A stretch of 64,000 nt of DNA from Coriaria nepalensis. Lineage: Eukaryota; Streptophyta; Magnoliopsida; Cucurbitales; Coriariaceae. Each line of letters starts with the position of its first letter. Position 1 is the first letter of the stretch. The position numbers were made by a program, and so were the translations under genes. Below are positions 52,464 through 63,798 of the stretch, in pieces. The stretch covers positions 12,792,220-12,856,219 of the forward strand of contig CP114483.1 of the NCBI GenBank assembly GCA_027186245.1, written 5' to 3'. The notes under the pieces were generated by a model that saw only the letters and a list, made by a program, of their open reading frames with translations, had not been told where the DNA came from and did no database searches.

Positions 52464-54563
52464 ATTGTTTGAAACCACATCGAACGAATTATATGTCTGC
52501 ATTTAAAACACTACTTTCATGCATAACTTGCAAATGATCTATTGAAGAAAACTATGCATTTTTTTAGCCTTAAAGTCGTATTATTGCGTCTCTTTTGGTC
52601 ATTAAATCATTCAAAATCACTTCGTACGAAATTCGCAGTTTAAACATGATTTTCGTGCATAACTTGCCGTTCATCGATTCAAGGCAACAACGCATTTGTT
52701 TAACCTTAAAATCATGTCATTGAGTCTCTTGTAGTCATGAAATCATTTTAATTAATCCGAACGAATTCTATTTTCGCCCTTCAAACATGATTTTCTTACA
52801 TAACTTGCAATTAATCTACTGAAGACAACAATGCATTCCTTTAGCCTTAAAAAGCATGTCACTCAGTCTTTTCATGTCATTAAATTGTTTGAAAGCAAAT
52901 CGAACGAATTATATGTCTGCATTTAAAACACTACTTTCATGCATAACTTGCAAATGATCTATTGAAGAAAACTATGCATTTTTTTAGCCTTAAAGTCGTA
53001 TTATTGCGTCTCTTTTGGTCATTAAATCATTCAAAATCACTTCGTACGAAATTCGCAGTTTAAACATGAGTTTCGTGCATAACTTGCCGTTCATCGATTC
53101 AAGGCAACAACGCATTTGTTTAGCCTTAAAATCATGTCATTGAGTCTCTTGTAGTCATGAAATCATTTTAATTAATCCGAACGAATTCTATTTTCGCCCT
53201 TCAAACATGATTTTCTTACATAGTTTGCAATTTATCTATTGAAGACAACAATGCATTCCTTTAGCCTTAAAAAGCATGTCACTCAGTCTTTTCATGTCAT
53301 TAAATTGTTTGAAAGCACATCGAACCAATTATATGTCTGCATTTAAAACACTACTTTCATGCATAACTTGCAAATGATCTATTGAAGAAAACTATGCATT
53401 TTTTTAGCCTTAAAGTCGTATTATTGTGTCTCTTTTGGTCATTAAATCATTCAAAATCACTTCGTACGAAATTCGCAGTTTAAACATGACTTTCGTGCAT
53501 AACTTTCCGTTCATTGATTCAAGGCAACAACGCATTTGTTTAGCCTTAAAATCATGTCATTGAGTCTCTTGTAGTCATGAAATCATTTTAATTAATCCGA
53601 ACGAATTCTATTTTCGCCCTTCAAACATGATTTTCTTACATAGTTTGCAATTTATCTATTGAAGACAACAATGCATTCCTTTAGCCTTAAAAAGCATGTC
53701 AGTCAGTCTTTTCATGTCATTAAATTGTTTGAAACCACATCGAACGAATTATATGTCTGCATTTAAAACACTACTTTCATGCATAACTTGCAAATGATCT
53801 ATTGAAGAAAACTATGCATTTTTTTAGCCTTAAAGTCGTATTATTGCGTCTCTTTTGGTCATTAAATCATTCAAAATCACTTCGTACGAAATTCGCAGTT
53901 TAAACATGATTTTCGTGCATAACTTGCCGTTCATCGATTCAAGGCAACAACGCATTTGTTTAACCTTAAAATCATGTCATTGAGTCTCTTGTAGTCATGA
54001 AATCATTTTAATTAATCCGAACGAATTCTATTTTCGCCCTTCAAACATGATTTTCTTACATAACTTGCAATTAATCTATTGAAGACAACAATGCATTCCT
54101 TTAGCCTTAAAAAGCATGTCACTCAGTCTTTTCATGTCATTAAATTGTTTGGAAGCACATCGAACCAATTATATGTCTGCATTTAAAACACTACTTTCAT
54201 GCATAACTTGCAAATGATCTATTGAAGAAAACTATGCATTTTTTTAGCTTTAAAGTCGTATTATTGCGTCTCTTTTGGTCATTAAATCATTCAAAATCAC
54301 TTCGTACGAAATTCGCAGTTTAAACATGATTTTCGTGCATAACTTGCCGTTCATCGATTCAAGGCAACAACGCATTTGTTTAACCTTAAAATCATGTCAT
54401 TGAGTCTCTTGTAGTCATGAAATCATTTTAATTAATCCGAACGAATTCTATTTTCGCCCTTCAAACATGATTTTCTTACATAACTTGCAATTAATCTACT
54501 GAAGACAACAATGCATTCCTTTAGCCTTAAAAAGCATGTCACTCAGTCTTTTCATGTCATTAA
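52464..54563 (+). repeat. Monomers 126-130, reshuffled N-type monomers
   Basis: Starts 52464, 52884, 53304, 53724 and 54144. GAAACC monomers at 52464 and 53724 flank a GCAAATCG monomer joined to GAGTTTCG (52884) and an ATTGTGTC monomer joined to CTTTCC/TCATTGATTC (53304). Monomer 54144 starts GGAAGC/AGCTTT but continues GATTTTCGTG/TTTAACCTT/ATCTACTGAAG. Several of these pairings of front and back halves do not occur in HOR N. Confidence 0.83.
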
Positions 54564-57501
54564 ATTGTTTGAAAGCAAATCGAACGAATTATATGTCTGC
54601 ATTTAAAACACTACTTTCATGCATAACTTGCAAATGATCTTTTGAAGAAAACTATGCATTTTTTTAGCTTTAAAGTCGTATTATTGCGTCTCTTTTGGTC
54701 ATTAAATCATTCAAAATCACTTCGTACGAAATTCGCAGTTTAAACATGACTTTCGTGCATAACTTTCCGTTCATTGATTCAAGGCAACAACGCATTTGTT
54801 TAGCCTTAAAATCATGTCATTGAGTCTCTTGTAGTCATGAAATCATTTTAATTAATCCGAACGAATTCTATTTTCGCCCTTCAAACATGATTTTCTTCAT
54901 AACTTGCAATTAATCTATTGAAGACAACAATGCATTCCTTTAGCCTTAAAAAGCATGTCAGTCAGTCTTTTCATGTCATTAAATTGTTTGAAAGCACATC
55001 GAACGAATTATATGTCTGCATTTAAAACACTACTTTCATGCATAACTTGCAAATGATCTATTGAAGAAAACTATGCATTTTTTTAGCCTTAAAGTCGTAT
55101 TATTGCGTCTCTTTTGGTCATTAAATCATTCAAAATCACTTCGTACGAAATTCGCAGTTTAAACATGATTTTCGTGCATAACTTGCCGTTCATCGATTCA
55201 AGGCAACAACGCATTTGTTTAACCTTAAAATCATGTCATTGAGTCTCTTGTAGTCATGAAATCATTTTAATTAATCCGAACGAATTCTATTTTCGCCCTT
55301 CAAACATGATTTTCTTACATAGTTTGCAATTTATCTATTGAAGACAACAATGCATTCCTTTAGCCTTAAAAAGCATGTCAGTCAGTCTTTTCATGTCATT
55401 AAATTGTTTGAAACCACATCGAACGAATTATATGTCTGCATTTAAAACACTACTTTCATGCATAACTTGCAAATGATCTATTGAAGAAAACTATGCATTT
55501 TTTTAGCCTTAAAGTCGTATTATTGCGTCTCTTTTGGTCATTAAATCATTCAAAATCACTTCGTACGAAATTCGCAGTTTAAACATGATTTTCGTGCATA
55601 ACTTGCCGTTCATCGATTCAAGGCAACAACGCATTTGTTTAACCTTAAAATCATGTCATTGAGTCTCTTGTAGTCATGAAATCATTTTAATTAATCCGAA
55701 CGAATTCTATTTTCGCCCTTCAAACATGATTTTCTTACATAACTTGCAATTAATCTACTGAAGACAACAATGCATTCCTTTAGCCTTAAAAAGCATGTCA
55801 CTCAGTCTTTTCATGTCATTAAATTGTTTGAAAGCAAATCGAACGAATTATATGTCTGCATTTAAAACACTACTTTCATGCATAACTTGCAAATGATCTA
55901 TTGAAGAAAACTATGCATTTTTTTAGCTTTAAAGTCGTATTATTGCGTCTCTTTTGGTCATTAAATCATTCAAAATCACTTCGTACGAAATTCGCAGTTT
56001 AAACATGACTTTCGTGCATAACTTTCCGTTCATTGATTCAAGGCAACAACGCATTTGTTTAGCCTTAAAATCATGTCATTGAGTCTCTTGTAGTCATGAA
56101 ATCATTTTAATTAATCCGAACGAATTCTATTTTCGCCCTTCAAACATGATTTTCTTACATAGTTTGCAATTTATCTATTGAAGACAACAATGCATTCCTT
56201 TAGCCTTAAAAAGCATGTCAGTCAGTCTTTTCATGTCATTAAATTGTTTGAAAGCACATCGAACGAATTATATGTCTGCATTTAAAACACTACTTTCATG
56301 CATAACTTGCAAATGATCTATTGAAGAAAACTATGCATTTTTTTAGCCTTAAAGTCGTATTATTGCGTCTCTTTTGGTCATTAAATCATTCAAAATCACT
56401 TCGTACGAAATTCGCAGTTTAAACATGATTTTCGTGCATAACTTGCCGTTCATCGATTCAAGGCAACAACGCATTTGTTTAACCTTAAAATCATGTCATT
56501 GAGTCTCTTGTAGTCATGAAATCATTTTAATTAATCCGAACGAATTCTATTTTCGCCCTTCAAACATGATTTTCTTACATAACTTGCAATTAATCTATTG
56601 AAGACAACAATGCATTCCTTTAGCCTTAAAAAGCATGTCACTCAGTCTTTTCATGTCATTAAATTGTTTGGAAGCACATCGAACCAATTATATGTCTGCA
56701 TTTAAAACACTACTTTCATGCATAACTTGCAAATGATCTATTGAAGAAAACTATGCATTTTTTTAGCTTTAAACTCGTATTATTGCGTCTCTTTTGGTCA
56801 TTAAATCATTCAAAATCACTTCGTACGAAATTCGCAGTTTAAACATGACTTTCGTGCATAACTTTCCGTTCATCGATTCAAGGCAACAACGCATTTGTTT
56901 AACCTTAAAATCATGTCATTGAGTCTCTTGTAGTCATGAAATCATTTTAATTAATCCGAACGAATTCTATTTTCGCCCTTCAAACATGATTTTCTTACAT
57001 AACTTGCAATTAATCTATTGAAGACAACAATGCATTCCTTTAGCCTTAAAAAGCATGTCACTCAGTCTTTTCATGTCATTAAATTGTTTGAAAGCACATC
57101 GAACGAATTATACGTCTGCATTTAAAACACTACTTTCATGCATAACTTGCAAATGATCTATTGAAGAAAACTATGCATTTTTTTAGCTTTAAAGTCGTAT
57201 TATTGCGTCTCTTTTGGTCATTAAATCATTCAAAATCACTTCGTACGAAATTCGCAGTTTAAACATGACTTTCGTGCATAACTTTCCGTTCATTGATTCA
57301 AGGCAACAACGCATTTGTTTAGCCTTAAAATCATGTCATTGAGTCTCTTGTAGTCATGAAATCATTTTAATTAATCCGAACGAATTCTATTTTCGCCCTT
57401 CAAACATGATTTTCTTCATAACTTGCAATTAATCTATTGAAGACAACAATGCATTCCTTTAGCCTTAAAAAGCATGTCAGTCAGTCTTTTCATGTCATTA
57501 A
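54564..57501 (+). repeat. Monomers 131-137, reshuffled N-type monomers
   Basis: Starts 54564, 54983, 55403, 55823, 56243, 56663 and 57083. Monomer 54564 has GCAAATCG with ATCTTTTGAAG, as at 48684, but a different 3' half. Monomers 56243, 56663 and 57083 repeat the trimer seen at 49944-51203 without its ACTAAGC mark. Monomer 56663 has AAACTCGTA near 56773. The first 419-bp monomer after a long run of 420-bp copies is 54564. Confidence 0.84.
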
Positions 57502-60500
57502 ACTGTTTGAAAGCACATCGAACGAATTATATGTCTGCATTTAAAACACTACTTTCATGCATAACTTGCAAATGATCTATTGAAGAAAACTATGCATTTT
57601 TTTAGCCTTAAAGTCGTATTATTGCGTCTCTTTTGGTCATTAAATCATTCAAAATCACTTCGTACGAAATTCGCAGTTTAAACATGAGTTTCGTGCATAA
57701 CTTGCCGTTCATCGATTCAAGGCAACAACGCATTTGTTTAGCCTTAAAATCATGTCATTGAGTCTTTTGTAGTCATGAAATCATTTTAATTAATCCGAAC
57801 GAATTCTATTTTCGCCCTTCAAACATGATTTTCTTACATAACTTGCAATTAATCTATTGAAGACAACAATGCATTCCTTTAGCCTTAAAAAGCATGTCAT
57901 TCAGTCTTTTCATGTCATTAAATTATTTGAAAGCACATCGAACCAATTATATGTCTGCATTTAAAACACTACTTTCATGTATAACTTGCAAATGATCTAT
58001 TCAAGAAAACTATGCATTTTTTTAGCCTTAAAGTCGTATTATTGCGTCTCTTTTGGTCATTAAATCATTCAAAATCACTTTGTACGAAATTCGCAGTTTA
58101 AACATGACTTTCGTGCATTACTTGCCGTTCATCGATTCAAGGCAACAACGCATTTGTTTAGCCTTAAAATCATGTCATTGAGTCTCTTGTAGTCATGAAA
58201 TCATTTTAATTAATCCGGACGAATTCTATTTTCGCCCTTCAAACATGATTTTCTTACATAGTTTGCAATTAATCTATTGAAGACAACAATGCATTCCTTT
58301 AGCCTTAAAAAGCATGTCATTCAGTCTTTTCATGTCATTAAATTGTTTAATAGCACATCGAACCAATTATATGTCTGCATTTAAAACACTACTTTCATGC
58401 ATAACTTGCAAATGATCTATTGAAGAAAACTATGCATTTTTTTAGCCTTAAAGTCGTATTATTGCGTCTCTTTTGGTCATTAAATCATTCAAAATCACTT
58501 CGTACGAAATTCGCAGTTTAAACATGACTTTCGTGCATTACTTGCCGTTCATCGATTCAAGGTAACAACGCATTTGTTTAGCCTTAAAATCATGTCATTG
58601 AGTCTCTTGTAGTCATGAAATCATTTTAATTAATTCGAACGAATTCTATTTTCGCCCTTCAAACATGATTTTCTTACATAACTTGCAATTAATCTATTGA
58701 AGACAACAATGCATTCCTTTAGCCTTAAAAAGCATGTCACTCAGTCTTTTCATGTCATTAAATTGTTTGAAAGCACATCGAACCAATTATATGTCTGCAT
58801 TTAAAACACTACTTTCATGCATAACTTGCAAATGATCTATTGAAGAAAACTATGCATTTTTTTAGCCTTAAAGTCGTATTATTGTGTCTCTTTTGGTCAT
58901 TAAATCATTCAAAATCACTTCGTACGAAATTCGCAGTTTAAACATGAGTTTCGTGCATAACTTGCCGTTCATCGATTCAAGGCAACAACGCATTTGTTTA
59001 GCCTTAAAATCATGTCATTGAGTCTCTTGTAGTCATGAAATCATTTTAATTAATCCGAACGAATTCTATTTTCGCCCTTCAAACATGATTTTCTTACATA
59101 GTTTGCAATTTATCTATTGAAGACAACAATGCATTCCTTTAGCCTTAAAAAGCATGTCAGTCAGTCTTTTCATGTCATTAAATTGTTTGAAACCACATCG
59201 AACGAATTATATGTCTGCATTTAAAACACAACTTTCATGCATAACTTGCAAATGATCTATTGAAGAAAACTATGCATTTTTTTAGCCTTAAAGTCGTATT
59301 ATTGCGTCTCTTTTGGTCATTAAATCATTCAAAATCACTTCGTACGAAATTCGCAGTTTAAACATGACTTTCGTGCATAACTTGCCGTTCATCGATTCAA
59401 GGCAACAACGCATTTGTTTAACCTTAAAATCATGTCATTGAGTCTCTTGTAGTCATGAAATCATTTTAATTAATCCGAACGAATTCTATTTTCGCCCTTC
59501 AAACATGATTTTCTTACATAACTTGCAATTAATCTACTGAAGACAACAATGCATTCCTTTAGCCTTAAAAAGCATGTCACTCAGTCTTTTCATGTCATTA
59601 AATTGTTTGAAAGCAAATCGAACGAATTATATGTCTGCATTTAAAACACTACTTTCATCCATAACTTGCAAATGATCTATTGAAGAAAACTATGCATTTT
59701 TTTAGTTTTAAAGTCGTATTATTGCGTCTCTTTTGGTCATTAAATCATTCAAAATCACTTCGTACGAAATTCGCAGTTTAAACATGACTTTCGTGCATAA
59801 CTTTCCGTTCATTGATTCAAGGCAACAACGCATTTGTTTAGCCTTAAAATCATGTCATTGAGTCTCTTGTAGTCATGAAATCATTTTAATTAATCCGAAC
59901 GAATTCTATTTTCGCCCTTCAAACATGATTTTCTTCATAACTTGCAATTAATCTATTGAAGACAACAATGCATTCCTTTAGCCTTAAAAAGCATGTCAGT
60001 CAGTCTTTTCATGTCATTAAATTGTTTGAAAGCACATCGAACGAATTATATGTCTGCATTTAAAACACTACTTTCATGCATAACTTGCAAATGATCTATT
60101 GAAGAAAACTATGCATTTTTTTAGCCTTAAAGTCGTATTATTGCGTCTCTTTTGGTCATTAAATCATTCAAAATCACTTCATACGAAATTCGCAGTTTAA
60201 ACATGATTTTCGTGCATAACTTGCCGTTCATCGATTCAAGGCAACAACGCATTTGTTTAACCTTAAAATCATGTCATTGAGTCTCTTGTAGTCATGAAAT
60301 CATTTTAATTAATCCGAACGAATTCTATTTTCGCCCTTCAAACATGATTTTCTTACATAACTTGCAATTAATCTATTGAAGACAACAATGCATTCCTTTA
60401 GCCTTAAAAAGCATGTCACTCAGTCTTTTCATGTCATTAAATTGTTTGGAAGCACATCGAACCAATTATATGTCTGCATTTAAAACACTACTTTCATGCA

Positions 60501-61278
60501 TAACTTGCAAATGATCTATTGAAGAAAACTATGCATTTTTTTAGCTTTAAAGTCGTATTATTGCGTCTCTTTTGGTCATTAAATCATTCAAAATCACTTC
60601 GTACGAAATTCGCAGTTTAAACATGACTTTCGTGCATAACTTTCCGTTCATCGATTCAAGGCAACAACGCATTTGTTTAGCCTTAAAATCATGTCATTGA
60701 GTCTCTTGTAGTCATGAAATCATTTTAATTAATCCGAACGAATTCTATTTTCGCCCTTCAAACATGATTTTCTTCATAACTTGCAATTAATCTATTGAAG
60801 ACAACAATGCATTCCTTTAGCCTTAAAAAGCATGTCACTCAGTCTTTTCATGTCATTAAATTGTTTGAAAGCACATCGAACGAATTATACGTCTGCATTT
60901 AAAACACTACTTTCATGCATAACTTGCAAATGATCTATTGAAGAAAACTATGCATTTTTTTAGCTTTAAAGTCGTATTATTGCGTCTCTTTTGGTCATTA
61001 AATCATTCAAAATCACTTCGTACGAAATTCGCAGTTTAAACATGACTTTCGTGCATAACTTTCCGTTCATTGATTCAAGGCAACAACGCATTTGTTTAGC
61101 CTTAAAATCATGTCATTGAGTCTCTTGTAGTCATGAAATCATTTTAATTAATCCGAACGAATTCTATTTTCGCCCTTCAAACATGATTTTCTTCATAACT
61201 TGCAATTAATCTATTGAAGACAACAATGCATTCCTTTAGCCTTAAAAAGCATGTCAGTCAGTCTTTTCATGTCATTAA
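57502..61278 (+). repeat. Nonameric higher-order repeat N', 9 monomers (3,777 bp)
   Basis: Starts 57502, 57922, 58342, 58762, 59182, 59602, 60021, 60441 and 60860. It is a rotated relative of HOR N: GAGTTTCG; ATTATTTG/ATTCAAG; TTTAATAGC with GGTAAC and TTAATTCG; ATTGTGTC with CAATTTATC; GAAACC with ACACAACT; GCAAATCG; GATTTTCGTG; GGAAGC; ATACGTC. It restarts at 61279. Private changes include CATCCATAAC and AGTTTTAAAG in 59602 and CTTCATACG in 60021. Confidence 0.86.
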
Positions 61279-63798
61279 ATTGTTTGAAAGCACATCGAAC
61301 GAATTATATGTCTGCATTTAAAACACTACTTTCATGCATAACTTGCAAATGATCTATTGAAGAAAACTATGCATTTTTTTAGCCTTAAAGTCGTATTATT
61401 GCGTCTCTTTTGGTCATTAAATCATTCAAAATCACTTCGTACGAAATTCGCAGTTTAAACATGAGTTTCGTGCATAACTTGCCGTTCATCGATTCAAGGC
61501 AACAACGCATTTGTTTAGCCTTAAAATCATGTCATTGAGTCTTTTGTAGTCATGAAATCATTTTAATTAATCCGAACGAATTCTATTTTCGCCCTTCAAA
61601 CATGATTTTCTTACATAACTTGCAATTAATCTATTGAAGACAACAATGCATTCCTTTAGCCTTAAAAAGCATGTCATTCAGTCTTTTCATGTCATTAAAT
61701 TATTTGAAAGCACATCGAACCAATTATATGTCTGCATTTAAAACACTACTTTCATGTATAACTTGCAAATGATCTATTCAAGAAAACTATGCATTTTTTT
61801 AGCCTTAAAGTCGTATTATTGCGTCTCTTTTGGTCATTAAATCATTCAAAATCACTTCGTACGAAATTCGCAGTTTAAACATGACTTTCGTGCATTACTT
61901 GCCGTTCATCGATTCAAGGCAACAACGCATTTGTTTAGCCTTAAAATCATGTCATTGAGTCTCTTGTAGTCATGAAATCATTTTAATTAATCCGGACGAA
62001 TTCTATTTTCGCCCTTCAAACATGATTTTCTTACATAGTTTGCAATTAATCTATTGAAGACAACAATGCATTCCTTTAGCCTTAAAAAGCATGTCATTCA
62101 GTCTTTTCATGTCATTAAATTGTTTAATAGCACATCGAACCAATTATATGTCTGCATTTAAAACACTACTTTCATGCATAACTTGCAAATGATCTATTGA
62201 AGAAAACTATGCATTTTTTTAGCCTTAAAGTCGTATTATTGCGTCTCTTTTGGTCATTAAATCATTCAAAATCACTTCGTACGAAATTCGCAGTTTAAAC
62301 ATGACTTTCGTGCATTACTTGCCGTTCATCGATTCAAGGTAACAACGCATTTGTTTAGCCTTAAAATCATGTCATTGAGTCTCTTGTAGTCATGAAATCA
62401 TTTTAATTAATTCGAACGAATTCTATTTTCGCCCTTCAAACATGATTTTCTTACATAACTTGCAATTAATCTATTGAAGACAACAATGCATTCCTTTAGC
62501 CTTAAAAAGCATGTCACTCAGTCTTTTCATGTCATTAAATTGTTTGAAAGCACATCGAACCAATTATATGTCTGCATTTAAAACACTACTTTCATGCATA
62601 ACTTGCAAATGATCTATTGAAGAAAACTATGCATTTTTTTTGCCTTAAAGTCGTATTATTGTGTCTCTTTTGGTCATTAAATCATTCAAAATCACTTGGT
62701 ACGAAATTCGCAGTTTAAACATGAGTTTCGTGCATAACTTGCCGTTCATCGATTCAAGGCAACAACGCATTTGTTTAGCCTTAAAATCATGTCATTGAGT
62801 CTCTTGTAGTCATGAAATCATTTTAATTAATCCGAACGAATTCTATTTTCGCCCTTCAAACATGATTTTCTTACATAGTTTGCAATTTATCTATTGAAGA
62901 CAACAATGCATTCCTTTAGCCTTAAAAAGCATGTCAGTCAGTCTTTTCATGTCATTAAACTGTTTGAAACCACATCGAACGAATTATATGTCTGCATTTA
63001 AAACACAACTTTCATGCATAACTTGCAAATGATCTATTGAAGAAAACTATGCATTTTTTTAGCGTTAAAGTCGTATTATTGCGTCTCTTTTGGTCATTAA
63101 ATCATTCAAAATCACTTCGTACGAAATTCGCAGTTTAAACATGACTTTCGTGCATAACTTGCCGTTCATCGATTCAAGGCAACAACGCATTTGTTTAGCC
63201 TTAAAATCATGTCATTGAGTCTCTTGTAGTCATGAAATCATTTTAATTAATCCGAACGAATTCTATTTTCGCCCTTCAAACATGATTTTCTTACATAACT
63301 TGCAATTAATCTATTGAAGACAACAATGCATTCCTTTAGCCTTAAAAAGCATGTCACTCAGTCTTTTCATGTCATTAAATTGTTTGAAAGCACATCGAAC
63401 AAATTATATGTCTGCATTTAAAACACTACTTTCATGCATAACTTGCAAATGATCTATTGAAGAAAACTATGCATTTTTTTAGCCTTAAAGTCGTATTATT
63501 GCGTCTCTTTTGGTCATTAAATCATTCAAAATCACTTCGTACGAAATTCGCAGTTTAAACATGAGTTTCGTGCATAACTTGCCGTTCATCGATTCAAGGC
63601 AACAACGCCTTTGTTTAGCCTTAAAATCATGTCATTGAGTCTCTTGTAGTCATGAAATCATTTTAGTTAATCCGAACGAATTCTATTTTCGCCCTTCAAA
63701 CATGATTTTCTTACATAGTTTGCAATTAATCTATTGAAGACAACAATGCATTCCTTTAGCCTCAAAAAGCATGTCATTCAGTCTTTTCATGTCATTAA
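61279..63798 (+). repeat. Monomers 147-152, start of the next N' copy switching to the 43224-type run
   Basis: Starts 61279, 61699, 62119, 62539, 62959 and 63379. The first four repeat 57502-59181. From 62959 the tags (GAAACC, ACACAACT, AGCGTT; then CGAACAAATT with CGCCTTTG) match 44064 and 44484 instead, at an offset of 18,895 bp. Private changes are TTTTTTTTGCC near 62640, CACTTGGTACG near 62698, TTTTAGTTAATCC near 63665 and GCCTCAAAAAG near 63761. Confidence 0.86.
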
